Under the pieces are notes generated by a model. It did no database searches, was not told where the DNA came from, and saw nothing but the letters and a program-made list of their open reading frames with translations. A program made the translations under genes and the position numbers. 64,000 nt of DNA from Marinobacter arenosus. Lineage in GTDB: Bacteria; Pseudomonadota; Gammaproteobacteria; Pseudomonadales; Oleiphilaceae. The first letter of the stretch is position 1. Every line of letters starts with the position of its first letter. Where the stretch lies: NCBI RefSeq assembly GCF_019264345.1, contig NZ_JAHVAO010000001.1:1984001-2048000 (forward strand), in the 5' to 3' direction. Shown in pieces: positions 48,049-58,202 of the stretch.

Positions 48049-48077
48049 GTGGGAGCCCGTTCAGCACGGACTCCCAC
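48049..48077 (+). other. Hairpin between aldehyde dehydrogenase and Tat lipoprotein genes
   Basis: GTGGGAGCCCG and CGGACTCCCAC pair over 11 bases with one mismatch around a seven-base loop, nine bases after the dehydrogenase stop. There is no T run, so it may stabilise or partly terminate the mRNA. Confidence 0.45.
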
Positions 48078-48109
48078 TCACCCCTCAGAATAATAAGAGA
48101 ACAGGATCC

Positions 48110-48742
48110 ATGAACGACCTGCCGCACGCCCGATCCCCCGAATCTGGCGATCTCGACCGCCGCAGCTTCCTCAAAACCGGTATGGGTGGGGCGTTGTTTC
48201 TCGGTGCCGTCAGTGTGACTGCCGGCCTCAGCGGCTGCGCCACGACACCCGCCGGCCCCAGGGAGGCCGTGGACCTCGGCCCCAGTGACGGCTACCAGTT
48301 CCGGTTTCTGACCCGGGACGATGTCCAGCTGTTCCATGCCCTGCTGCCCGCCATCATCGGACCGGCACTGACGGAGCAGCCCGAGGACCGTCGCCAGGTC
48401 ATTGGCTCGACCATCGAACGCATTGATGCCGGTATTTCCCAGTTCGGCCCCGCCAATCAGCGGGAATTACGCCGTCTGTTTGACCTGCTCAACTTCGGTT
48501 TTACCCGAGTCACCATCGCCCGGGTCTGGTCAAGCTGGCCCAACGTAACCAGCGCTGAGGCCGATGCTTTTCTCGAACGTTGGCGCACCAGCGGCATCGG
48601 TCTGTTCAACAATGGTTACATCGCCCTGACCAAGATCAGCAACGTGGCCTTTTACGGCTACCGGGACCACTGGCATCTGTCGGGCTATCCCGGACCACCC
48701 CAGTGGGCCATCGAGGCCCTGCCCCACATCAAGAACGCCTGA
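48110..48742 (+). CDS. Tat-exported lipoprotein, probable small subunit of a GMC dehydrogenase
   Basis: A 210-residue protein with twin-arginine signal RRSFLK, a hydrophobic core and lipobox LSGC. The mature part resembles the gluconate-2-dehydrogenase subunit 3 family: DVQLFHALLPAIIG at its start and FYGYRDHWHLSGYPGPP near its end. Such small subunits partner GMC flavoproteins, which have no signal of their own and are carried through Tat as a complex. The GMC gene directly downstream fits this. It is a hypothesis of role from family and neighbour, not shown here. Confidence 0.75.
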   Translation: MNDLPHARSPESGDLDRRSFLKTGMGGALFLGAVSVTAGLSGCATTPAGPREAVDLGPSDGYQFRFLTRDDVQLFHALLPAIIGPALTEQPEDRRQVIGSTIERIDAGISQFGPANQRELRRLFDLLNFGFTRVTIARVWSSWPNVTSAEADAFLERWRTSGIGLFNNGYIALTKISNVAFYGYRDHWHLSGYPGPPQWAIEALPHIKNA

Positions 48743-48768
48743 TTCACCGCCGATTTACGGAGCCAACC

Positions 48769-50361
48769 ATGTCGTTAACCGATCGCATTGCCCAGGGCCT
48801 CGAGGCCGGCTGGGACGTCACCGATGGCGCAACCCTGGCTGAAGACCAGACCCACGAAGCCGATGTGGTGGTGATCGGCACCGGTGCCGGTGGCGGCACC
48901 ACGGCAGAGATCCTGGCCAAAAGCGGGCTGTCGGTGATCCTGGTCGAAGAGGGCCGACTGTATTACCAGAAAGACTTCAAGATGGACGAGCTCACCGCCT
49001 ACGCCAACCTCTACCAGGAGGGCATGAGCCGGGTCACCCGGGACGGTGCCATTGCCATCCTCCAGGGCCGATGCGTGGGCGGTTCCACTACCGTTAACTG
49101 GACCTCCAGCTTCCGCACGCCGGATGAGACCCTGACCTACTGGTCTGAACGGTTCGGCCTGGACAACCTGACGCCGGACGCCATGGCCCCCTGGTTTGAA
49201 GGGCGGGAGCAACGGCACTCCATGGCGCCCTGGCATATGGATCCCAACGTCAACAACGACATTCTGCGTCAGGGCTGCGAAAAGCTCGGTTACCGGTGGC
49301 AGATCATTCCGCGCAACGTCAAGGGCTGCTGGAACCTGGGCTACTGCGGGGTCGGCTGCCCCACCAACGCCAAGCAGGGGGCACTGATGACAACGGTGCC
49401 CGGCGCCCTGGATCACCAGGCCCGATTGTTCCACGGGCTGCGCGCCGACCGCCTTGTCATGAACCAGGACCGCATCGATCATCTGCAGGCAATGGCGATG
49501 AACGCTGACGGTGTTACCCCCTCGGGGGTGACAGTGACCCTGAAGGCCCGGCATTTCGTCGTGGCCGCCAGCGCCATTGGCTCACCAGGGCTGTTACTGC
49601 GCTCCGACGTCCCGGATCCCCATGGCCGGGTTGGCAAGCGCTCGTTCCTGCATCCGGTCAATGCCACCGTGGCCCAGATGCCAGAGAAGGTCGATCCGTA
49701 CTACGGGGCGCCGCAATCGGTCTATTCCGACGAGTTCAACTTCAAGCAAGGGGTCGACGGCCCCGCCGGATTCAAACTGGAAGTGCCCCCCCTGCATCCC
49801 GCCGTCTCGGCAGGCGTGATACCCGGCCACGGCCAAACCCAGGTTGATGCCATGGCCGGCCTGCCCTGGACCCAGTCCGTCATTGCCCTGCTCCGGGACG
49901 GCTTCCATCCGGACAGTCCCGGCGGCACGGTGTCACTGCGGGATGACGGCAGCCCGGTGCTGGACTACCCGATTTCCGACTACCTCTGGGATGGACTGCG
50001 GCAGGCCTACCTTACGATGGCCGAAATCCAGTTTGCCGCCGGCGCCCGCAAGGTTCGTCTGGTGCACCTGGATTCCGAGTGGTACCGCAGCTGGGCCGAG
50101 GCCCGGGTCGCCATCGAGACCATTGCCATGGAACCCCACCGGGTCCGGCTCTTCACCGCTCACCAGATGGGTGGATGCGGCATGGGGACCGACCCGAAGG
50201 GGTCGGTGGTCAACGGATTTGGTGAGCACCACCACGTGAGCAATCTCAGCGTACACGATGCCTCGATCTTCCCGACCAGTATCGGCGCCAATCCGCAACT
50301 GTCGGTTTACGCCCTGGCGGCCAGAAACAGCACCCGACTGGCCGGCAAACTGGCCGGATAA
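48769..50361 (+). CDS. GMC family FAD-dependent oxidoreductase, probable alcohol dehydrogenase
   Basis: A 530-residue GMC flavoprotein. FAD Rossmann motif VVVIGTGAGGGTTAEILAKSG begins near residue 33 (in parts), GGSTTVNWTSSFRTP is the GMC signature region, and the C terminus has HQMGGCGMGTDPKG and DASIFPTSIGANPQLSVYALA with the catalytic His/Asn pair. It is most like long-chain alcohol oxidases/dehydrogenases. It has no signal peptide; the preceding Tat lipoprotein probably exports it. The ALDH upstream would oxidise the aldehyde. Electron acceptor is not evident; no cytochrome subunit is in the operon. Confidence 0.9.
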   Translation: MSLTDRIAQGLEAGWDVTDGATLAEDQTHEADVVVIGTGAGGGTTAEILAKSGLSVILVEEGRLYYQKDFKMDELTAYANLYQEGMSRVTRDGAIAILQGRCVGGSTTVNWTSSFRTPDETLTYWSERFGLDNLTPDAMAPWFEGREQRHSMAPWHMDPNVNNDILRQGCEKLGYRWQIIPRNVKGCWNLGYCGVGCPTNAKQGALMTTVPGALDHQARLFHGLRADRLVMNQDRIDHLQAMAMNADGVTPSGVTVTLKARHFVVAASAIGSPGLLLRSDVPDPHGRVGKRSFLHPVNATVAQMPEKVDPYYGAPQSVYSDEFNFKQGVDGPAGFKLEVPPLHPAVSAGVIPGHGQTQVDAMAGLPWTQSVIALLRDGFHPDSPGGTVSLRDDGSPVLDYPISDYLWDGLRQAYLTMAEIQFAAGARKVRLVHLDSEWYRSWAEARVAIETIAMEPHRVRLFTAHQMGGCGMGTDPKGSVVNGFGEHHHVSNLSVHDASIFPTSIGANPQLSVYALAARNSTRLAGKLAG

Positions 50362-50402
50362 CCGTCGGCCGTTTTGGGATGGGCAGCAAACTGGTATTCT
50401 AG

Positions 50403-51168
<766 letters not shown>

Positions 51169-51172
51169 CACC

Positions 51173-51198
51173 AAAAAAAGCCCCGAATGGGGCTTTTT
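51173..51198. terminator. Bidirectional rho-independent terminator
   Basis: AGCCCC and GGGGCT arms around GAAT, flanked by seven A on one side and five T on the other. It ends coaD-fdx on the plus strand and, by symmetry, the minus-strand DUF945 gene. Confidence 0.85.
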
Positions 51199-51218
51199 AT
51201 TCAGATCCAGGTCGCCAC

Positions 51219-52508
51219 TCAGAGCAGCGGCGGTAAGGGAATCTCCCTGCCATTTACGTTCACCATCAGATCCTTCATCACCGCCTCCATCACCAACTGG
51301 TCACCATCCTCGATCAACAGGCCCTGCTTGATCAGTGGCGCCAGCTGCAGACGCACGTCGGGATAAGTCTCCACCAGCGCCGTCGGCACGCTCAGGCTCA
51401 TGTCACCGGCCAATCGCTGCATCACCATCAACATGCCTGCCCGTTCGTCGGCACTGAGTTCAGGGTGGCGGATCATCGCGTGGCCGGTCACCGTACCCTC
51501 GGGGGTGGACAGGCTCAGCTCGGGAAACCCGACCGAGAAGCCCGATGCCGCCAGATCCCGCAAGGCCTGGTTCACCTGCTCCATGGCCGCCATCTGCCGC
51601 TCTGGCTCGGGCGCGCCGTCGGGGCCCGCCTGCACGACCATGGTCTGCAGGTCAGACATGCCCCCGGTCAGGGAACTCCAACTGGCCACATCCAAGTCTT
51701 CGAGAGCGAAGGTCAGGCGATGCGGCCCATAGCTTTGGTTCGCCCGCACGATCTCTTCCAGCTTGATCGTGACGGTCGAATCGATGCGGCTTTCGTCAGC
51801 GCTCGCCGCGGTGGCAGAGGTCAGGCTGAAATCCCGGAAATTCACCGGCTCCTCGGCCTTCGGCGTCACAACCAGGGAGCCGACGTCGAGTTCACCAGCG
51901 CCGATCCAGACATCCCCGACCAGGTGCTCCATGTCCTGCTCCAGGTGGATATCGGCGATGCGAATGTCCACTTCCGGACCAGACAGGCTCAGGGCCGGCC
52001 AGACCATCAGGGCCTCCGCCCGGGAGCCCGCGTCGCTGATTTCGACCCGGGCCAGGCCACCACTGGTGTTGAGCGACTCACCGGTAGCCTCGTTGGTCAT
52101 CGTCATGGTGGGCGCTTCGAGTTCCACCGTTGCGGTGCCCCAGAGGCGGGTCTCCAGAGTCAGGCGGGGCTCGCTATCCGGGAACCAGTCCACCCCCTCC
52201 GGCGACCACCCGCCCACAGGCTTGAAATCCAGCAGGCTGCCGGTGACCCCATGACTCACGTTGGCGGTGTAGTCCAGATGATGAGACTCTCCGGTATCCG
52301 GATTCTGCAGCACCAGGGATCCCCTCAGTTCCGACCCAAGTACACCGCGACGGTAATCCCCCGTTTCCATCCGCACAAAAGGCTGGGAACGGTTGACCTC
52401 TTCGGTCGCCTTTTGCCACTGAACCTGGGTGACAAAGCCGACGATCCATGGCATGGCCCCCGCCACAACCAGCACCGAAGCACCGGCAATCATCCATTTT
52501 TTTTGCAA
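51219..52508 (-). CDS. DUF945 (YdgA-like) family protein
   Basis: A 429-residue protein with an N-terminal signal anchor (about residues 6-28, AGASVLVVAGAMPWIVGFV) and a long beta-rich extracytoplasmic region typical of DUF945. Segments YRRGVLGSELRGSLVLQNP and the AVLEDLDVASWSSL-like part support the family. TTG start is inferred: it has GGAGAG at seven bases; an ATG five codons later is the alternative. It lies 14 bases after ppk on the minus strand, so it may share that transcript. Function is unknown in all members. Confidence 0.75.
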   Translation of the reverse strand: MQKKWMIAGASVLVVAGAMPWIVGFVTQVQWQKATEEVNRSQPFVRMETGDYRRGVLGSELRGSLVLQNPDTGESHHLDYTANVSHGVTGSLLDFKPVGGWSPEGVDWFPDSEPRLTLETRLWGTATVELEAPTMTMTNEATGESLNTSGGLARVEISDAGSRAEALMVWPALSLSGPEVDIRIADIHLEQDMEHLVGDVWIGAGELDVGSLVVTPKAEEPVNFRDFSLTSATAASADESRIDSTVTIKLEEIVRANQSYGPHRLTFALEDLDVASWSSLTGGMSDLQTMVVQAGPDGAPEPERQMAAMEQVNQALRDLAASGFSVGFPELSLSTPEGTVTGHAMIRHPELSADERAGMLMVMQRLAGDMSLSVPTALVETYPDVRLQLAPLIKQGLLIEDGDQLVMEAVMKDLMVNVNGREIPLPPLL

Positions 52509-52522
52509 GAGATCTCTCCGTG

Positions 52523-54664
52523 TCAGGGTTTGCCGGTCAGCCGCTCGAGCAGCACCAGTTGCGAGGCCAGCCTCTCCTCGCCTTCGGCAGGCTGATTCTG
52601 AATATAGCTGCCGTCCGATTGCAGCACCCAGGACTGGCAGTTATCCGCGAGGTAAGTGTCGAGGTCCTCACGAACCCGCTCCACCAGTGCCGGGTCTTCA
52701 ATGGGAAACGCCGTTTCCACTCGGCTCAGCAGGTTGCGCTCCATACCATCGGCGCTGGAGCAGTACACATCCGGCCGCCGGTTGTTGCCAAAATAATACA
52801 CCCGGGTGTGCTCCAGGAAGCGACCCACGATGGAGCGCACCCGAATGTTTTCGGACAGCCCTGGCACCTCCGGCCTGAGGCAGCAAATGCCGCGAATGAT
52901 CAGGTCGATCTTCACTCCCGCCTGGGACGCCCGGTACAGAGCCTTGATCATCTGCGGTTCGGTCAGCGCATTGAACTTGAAGATAATCCGCCCCTTGTCC
53001 CCGAAGCCGGCCTCGCGATCGATGAGGCTGAGCAGCCGGGTGTGCAGGGTGAACGGTGAGTGGAACAACTTCTTGATCTTCAGGGCCTTACCCATGCCCG
53101 TCAACTGCTGGAACAGCTTGTTGACGTCATCGCCGATCGACTCATCACAGGTCATGAAGCTGTAATCGGTGTACAGGCGGGCGTTACCAGCGTGGTAGTT
53201 ACCGGTGCCCAGATGCACGTACCGGCGCAGCCGGCCTTCTTCACGGCGTACGATGAGAATCATCTTGGCGTGGGTCTTGTAACCAACCACCCCGTACACC
53301 ACGATCACACCAGCTTCCTGCAGGCGGCTGGCCAGCTCCAGATTTTCGGCTTCGCTGAAACGGGCCCGCAGTTCGATCACGGCGGTCACTTCCTTGCCGC
53401 GCCGGGCGGCATCCGCCAGCGCTTCGACAATTTCGGAATCGGCGCCGGTCCGGTACAGGGTCTGGCGGATCGCAAGCACCTGGGGATCCTTCGCCGCCTG
53501 GCGCAACAGGTCCACCACCGGGCTGAAGTTTTCGAAGGGATGCAGCAGCAGGATCGGCTGCTTGCGGATGCTGTCGAACATCGAATCCTTGCTGCGGATC
53601 AGCTTCGGAATCGAGGGCGAGAACCCGGAGTAGGTCAGGTCCGGACGATCCACCAGACTACTGACTGCCATCAGCCGGGTCAGGTTAACCGGACCGTGCA
53701 CCTGGTAGAGATCGCGCTCAGTCAGGCCAAACTCGGTCAGCAGGAACTGCATCAGTTCCTCGGGGCAATTGTCCGCCACCTCCAGCCGGACCCCGTCACC
53801 GAAGCGGCGACTGAGCAACTCGCCCCGCAGGGCGGATGCCAGGTCCTCGAGGTCGTCTTCCAGTTCCAGGTCGGCGTTACGGGTCAGACGGAACTGGTAA
53901 CAGCCCTTCACCTCCATCCCGGGGAACAGCTCGTCGGCGTGGGCGTGAATCATCGACGACAGGAACACGAGGTTCTCGCCGCCTTCGCAGACCTCATCGG
54001 GCAGACGCACCAGGCGCGGCAGGGAGCGTGGTGCCGGCACGATCGCCATACCGGTCTCGCGGCCAAAGGCGTCCTTGCCATCAAGTTCAACGATGAAGTT
54101 CAGGCTTTTGTTAACCAGGCGCGGAAACGGGTGCGAGGGGTCCAGTCCAATCGGACTGACCACCGGCAGGATTTCCTCCTCAAAGTAGTTGCGCACCCAC
54201 TCGGCCTGGGCGGGCGTCCACTCCCGACGGCGCACGAAGTGGATGTTCTCGCGCTCCATTTCCGGGATCAGAACGTTATTGAGGATGTCGTACTGTTCGT
54301 GGATATGGTCGTGGGCAACCCGGCTGATTTCCGCCAGCACCTGCTCGGGCATCATGCCGTCCATACCCACGGTCTCCCGACCGTACTTCATCTGCTGGCG
54401 CAGACCGGCCACGCGGATCTCAAAGAACTCATCCATATTGCTGCTGAAAATGCAGCAGAAGATCAGACGATTGATGAGCGGATGGGTGGTATCCAGCGCC
54501 TGCTTGAGAACCCGGTAATTGAACTGCAGCTGGCTGATTTCCCGGTTGAAGTAATTCTCACTGGCATCCAGATTGATGCCATCTTCGACCGCAGGCACAT
54601 CCATGGGTGCGGGCACGCTCTGGCCGCTGTCCGACTTGAGTTGCTTCGCCGTTTCCGTCGTCAT
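52523..54664 (-). CDS. ppk: Polyphosphate kinase 1
   Basis: A 713-residue PPK1 that makes inorganic polyphosphate reversibly from ATP. The N-terminal region starts near [17 protein letters not shown]; the two histidines that take the phosphoryl group lie in [12 protein letters not shown] and [11 protein letters not shown]. Length and domain order (N, head, C1, C2) match the E. coli enzyme. hemB lies 68 bases upstream on the same strand, as in P. aeruginosa, and the DUF945 gene follows 14 bases after. Confidence 0.97.
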   Translation of the reverse strand: MTTETAKQLKSDSGQSVPAPMDVPAVEDGINLDASENYFNREISQLQFNYRVLKQALDTTHPLINRLIFCCIFSSNMDEFFEIRVAGLRQQMKYGRETVGMDGMMPEQVLAEISRVAHDHIHEQYDILNNVLIPEMERENIHFVRRREWTPAQAEWVRNYFEEEILPVVSPIGLDPSHPFPRLVNKSLNFIVELDGKDAFGRETGMAIVPAPRSLPRLVRLPDEVCEGGENLVFLSSMIHAHADELFPGMEVKGCYQFRLTRNADLELEDDLEDLASALRGELLSRRFGDGVRLEVADNCPEELMQFLLTEFGLTERDLYQVHGPVNLTRLMAVSSLVDRPDLTYSGFSPSIPKLIRSKDSMFDSIRKQPILLLHPFENFSPVVDLLRQAAKDPQVLAIRQTLYRTGADSEIVEALADAARRGKEVTAVIELRARFSEAENLELASRLQEAGVIVVYGVVGYKTHAKMILIVRREEGRLRRYVHLGTGNYHAGNARLYTDYSFMTCDESIGDDVNKLFQQLTGMGKALKIKKLFHSPFTLHTRLLSLIDREAGFGDKGRIIFKFNALTEPQMIKALYRASQAGVKIDLIIRGICCLRPEVPGLSENIRVRSIVGRFLEHTRVYYFGNNRRPDVYCSSADGMERNLLSRVETAFPIEDPALVERVREDLDTYLADNCQSWVLQSDGSYIQNQPAEGEERLASQLVLLERLTGKP

Positions 54665-54732
54665 AATCCCTCGATTCCAGTTGGATGCACCACCGGCACG
54701 GGCCGGTCGTGCGGTCGTATTCGTTGGCCGGC

Positions 54733-55890
<1,158 letters not shown>

Positions 55891-56910
55891 TTACCGAATC
55901 GAATCCAGCGCCTGGGCCCGAATTCGCTCCTGTTCATCAAAGCGCTGATTCCGTAGCCGCTCGAGGGCGGTTTCCAACTCGGGCCCCGCCAACCCGGATG
56001 CCATCAGGGTTTCCCGCTCCCTGGAATAGGCCTGCCAGCGCCGGGCCCAGTCATCCTGTTCCTGCTCGAGCACGGCCAGCCGTTCCGCGGTTTCGGCGCC
56101 AAAAGCCTGCTGCCGCCACGCCTGAAGCGCCGCCGGATCATTCGCCAGTTCCTGACGCGCCCGCTCGTAATCGGCAAAGCGCCGGGTTTCCCGTCGCGCC
56201 CGACGCAGGGGCTCCGGCAAGTCTGCCTCGGCCTGCGCCAGGGCCGCTTGTCGTTGCTGATCGGTCAGGTCCGAATTCCGGGTGATTCGAAGCTTCTCGA
56301 CCTGGAAACGGTCGATGGCTTCGTCCTGGGCAAAGAACGCTTCCGCGGTCGCACTGTCCAGCCAGGTTCGGCGCAGCGCATGGATTTCTTCCATGCGCCG
56401 CTGCATTTCCAACGCATCCGCCGCGCCTCCATAACCCGCTTCCAGGTCAGACACCGCCAGCTTGTAGTCCAGGTAGGCGCCAAGGGTTGTCAGGGCCTGA
56501 CTCCGTGCCGGCTCCTCCAGAACCGACAGGGCCTGCTCGATCCGGGCAACCAGTTGCGGCAGGGATTCCTCCCCGAGCGCCGACAGGAAATACTCGAACA
56601 TCTGGCGTAATGCCTGGGTGGGAATCAGGTCACCATGGGCGTCTACTTTCGCCCATCCCGGGGGGACAGACGTGCCGGCCAGAGAGGCAGGCAGCTGTTC
56701 CGGCACGGCGCCGGCTTGACCCACCAGCGCGGATGGCGCCTTGGATTCCGACGGCGGGGGCGCAGCTTGGGGAGTTACCGGCGGCGGGTCCTGCCGCGTG
56801 ACGGTGTCCGGGGCTTTCCCGCGGTCCGGACCGGGCCACAACCAGACGACGGCAATCAGCCCCGCCAGGGCCAGCGGCAGGAAAACCAAGGGGCGGGTAA
56901 GGTTAATCAT
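55891..56910 (-). CDS. Lipase-specific foldase (lipase chaperone, Lif family), without an adjacent lipase
   Basis: A 339-residue inner-membrane-anchored chaperone: hydrophobic anchor (about residues 8-27), Pro/Ala-rich linker to about residue 75, then the helical foldase body with the hallmark RQMFEYFLSALGEE (compare RxxFDYFLSA). It normally folds a secreted family I lipase in the periplasm. No lipase gene is present on either side, so the client is encoded elsewhere or lost. It sits between hemB and a small acidic protein, all on the minus strand. Confidence 0.85.
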   Translation of the reverse strand: MINLTRPLVFLPLALAGLIAVVWLWPGPDRGKAPDTVTRQDPPPVTPQAAPPPSESKAPSALVGQAGAVPEQLPASLAGTSVPPGWAKVDAHGDLIPTQALRQMFEYFLSALGEESLPQLVARIEQALSVLEEPARSQALTTLGAYLDYKLAVSDLEAGYGGAADALEMQRRMEEIHALRRTWLDSATAEAFFAQDEAIDRFQVEKLRITRNSDLTDQQRQAALAQAEADLPEPLRRARRETRRFADYERARQELANDPAALQAWRQQAFGAETAERLAVLEQEQDDWARRWQAYSRERETLMASGLAGPELETALERLRNQRFDEQERIRAQALDSIR

Positions 56911-57070
56911 GATCAGGGCTGTCCGTGGTTTCCCGGGAAATGGCTACCGTTCCGGGGTCACTCCGGATACGGCGGGATTGCACGAGCATAAACGAGGTCG
57001 GCCAAAGCTGCCGAGAACGACGTCAAAAACAGGGCCGGAATCGGTTATCCCGGCCTGTCCTGACAAGCTA

Positions 57071-57292
57071 TCAGAGGGAGCGGTTATTAAAACCCACGTC
57101 CACCTTGCGGGGGGAGTCAGACCGGAAGAAGGTATCAACCTCCTGAATCTTTCCACCCTGGCTCAGAAACGCATCGATGTCGGCCTGCAACTGGGCCCGA
57201 ACCCGGGCGCGGCCTGCAATGGTATGGCTGTCGTCACTGTCACCGCCCCAGTTTCCGGACGACTCCAGATTGCTTTCGTCGAATTCACTCAT
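57071..57292 (-). CDS. Small acidic protein, SutA-like
   Basis: A 73-residue protein. The start MSEFDESNLES was chosen since GGAGA lies upstream; a longer frame adds 17 residues. The first ~25 residues are Ser/Asp/Glu-rich and probably disordered. The C-terminal half, RAQLQADIDAFLSQGGKIQEVD, then RSDSPRKVDVGFNNRSL, resembles the C-terminal part of SutA, an RNA polymerase partner that aids slow growth in Pseudomonas (FLSRGGKVQEV and DPPKKPDSKYGSRPI, from memory). Function is inferred, not proven. Confidence 0.55.
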   Translation of the reverse strand: MSEFDESNLESSGNWGGDSDDSHTIAGRARVRAQLQADIDAFLSQGGKIQEVDTFFRSDSPRKVDVGFNNRSL

Positions 57293-57442
57293 GATATTTT
57301 CTCCATCAACGAAAACAGATGGTCGAGTGCCGGAATCCCGCACAGAGCTTCTGCACCCAGTCTCGACGAACTGCCAACTGAGGCATCGTCTTGGCGTCTT
57401 TATAATCCGGTTTTTGTGGCCACGCTATTTCTGAGCAACGAC

Positions 57443-57469
57443 TTTTTTGTAATTTTTTGTAACAAAAAA
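57443..57469. promoter_or_regulatory. Repeated TTTTTTGTAA element upstream of the TetR-aidB unit
   Basis: Two head-to-tail copies of TTTTTTGTAA lie side by side; the second forms with ACAAAAAA a 17-base inverted repeat centred on 57461. It is about 100 bases before the TetR gene and 150 from the SutA-like gene. It may be an operator for the TetR regulator or a bent-DNA promoter element. Confidence 0.4.
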
Positions 57470-57567
57470 TAAGACACTGATTTTATATGACAAAATGGGG
57501 CTATCTCGGGGTTCCGCCAGATTGACTAAAAGAATGAACAATGATCCACTACTTGTAGGGAGCCAAT

Positions 57568-58200
57568 ATGGCTTATCGTGAAACGGAGAAAATGCGCCAG
57601 CGCAAAGCAGAGGCGCGGCAACGCATCATCGACTGCACTTATGAATGCGTCGCCAAAGGCGGTTTCCGGAGTGCGCGGATTACCCGGATAGCCGGGCTTG
57701 CGAACGTGGCTACCGGCACGATTTACCGGCACTTTGAATCGAGGGAAGACCTGTTTGCCGAGGTGTTCCGACGGGCAACCCAGCGCGAGGTGGACAAGGT
57801 TGCCGAAGCATTGGCAACCACCGGCGATGCCGCCGCTCGACTGGAAAGGGCATTGAGGCAGTTCGCCGAACGGGCGCTTCGCGGCCCGACCATGGCCTGG
57901 TCGCTGATTGCCGAGCCCGTGGACCCCAAGGTTGAAGAAGAACGACTGAAGTACCGGAAGGCTTACGCAAGCCTTTTTGAAACGGCCATCCGCGACGGCA
58001 TCGACGCTGGGTGCATTCCGGATCAGGACGCCTGCCAGAGCAGCACCTGCCTTGTAGGCGCCATCGCGGAAAGCCTTGTCGGCCCCCTGTCGCCAACCCA
58101 GGTCGGCACGGATTCCGCAGTGAAAACCGACAACAATGACCTGCTGGTCGACACCATCATTCGCTTTTGCATGCAGGGGTTGACTGGCACCAGGAGATAG
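57568..58200 (+). CDS. TetR family transcriptional regulator next to aidB
   Basis: A 210-residue TetR protein. HTH segments are EARQRIIDCTYECVAKGGF, ITRIAGLANVATGTIYRHF and ESREDLFAEVFRRATQ; the C-terminal domain covers residues ~75-210 with ligand pocket not recognisable. It is followed 2 bases later by aidB whose ribosome site AGGAG lies inside the end of this gene, so the two are translationally linked. It probably represses its own operon. Confidence 0.9.
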   Translation: MAYRETEKMRQRKAEARQRIIDCTYECVAKGGFRSARITRIAGLANVATGTIYRHFESREDLFAEVFRRATQREVDKVAEALATTGDAAARLERALRQFAERALRGPTMAWSLIAEPVDPKVEEERLKYRKAYASLFETAIRDGIDAGCIPDQDACQSSTCLVGAIAESLVGPLSPTQVGTDSAVKTDNNDLLVDTIIRFCMQGLTGTRR

Positions 58201-58202
58201 CC

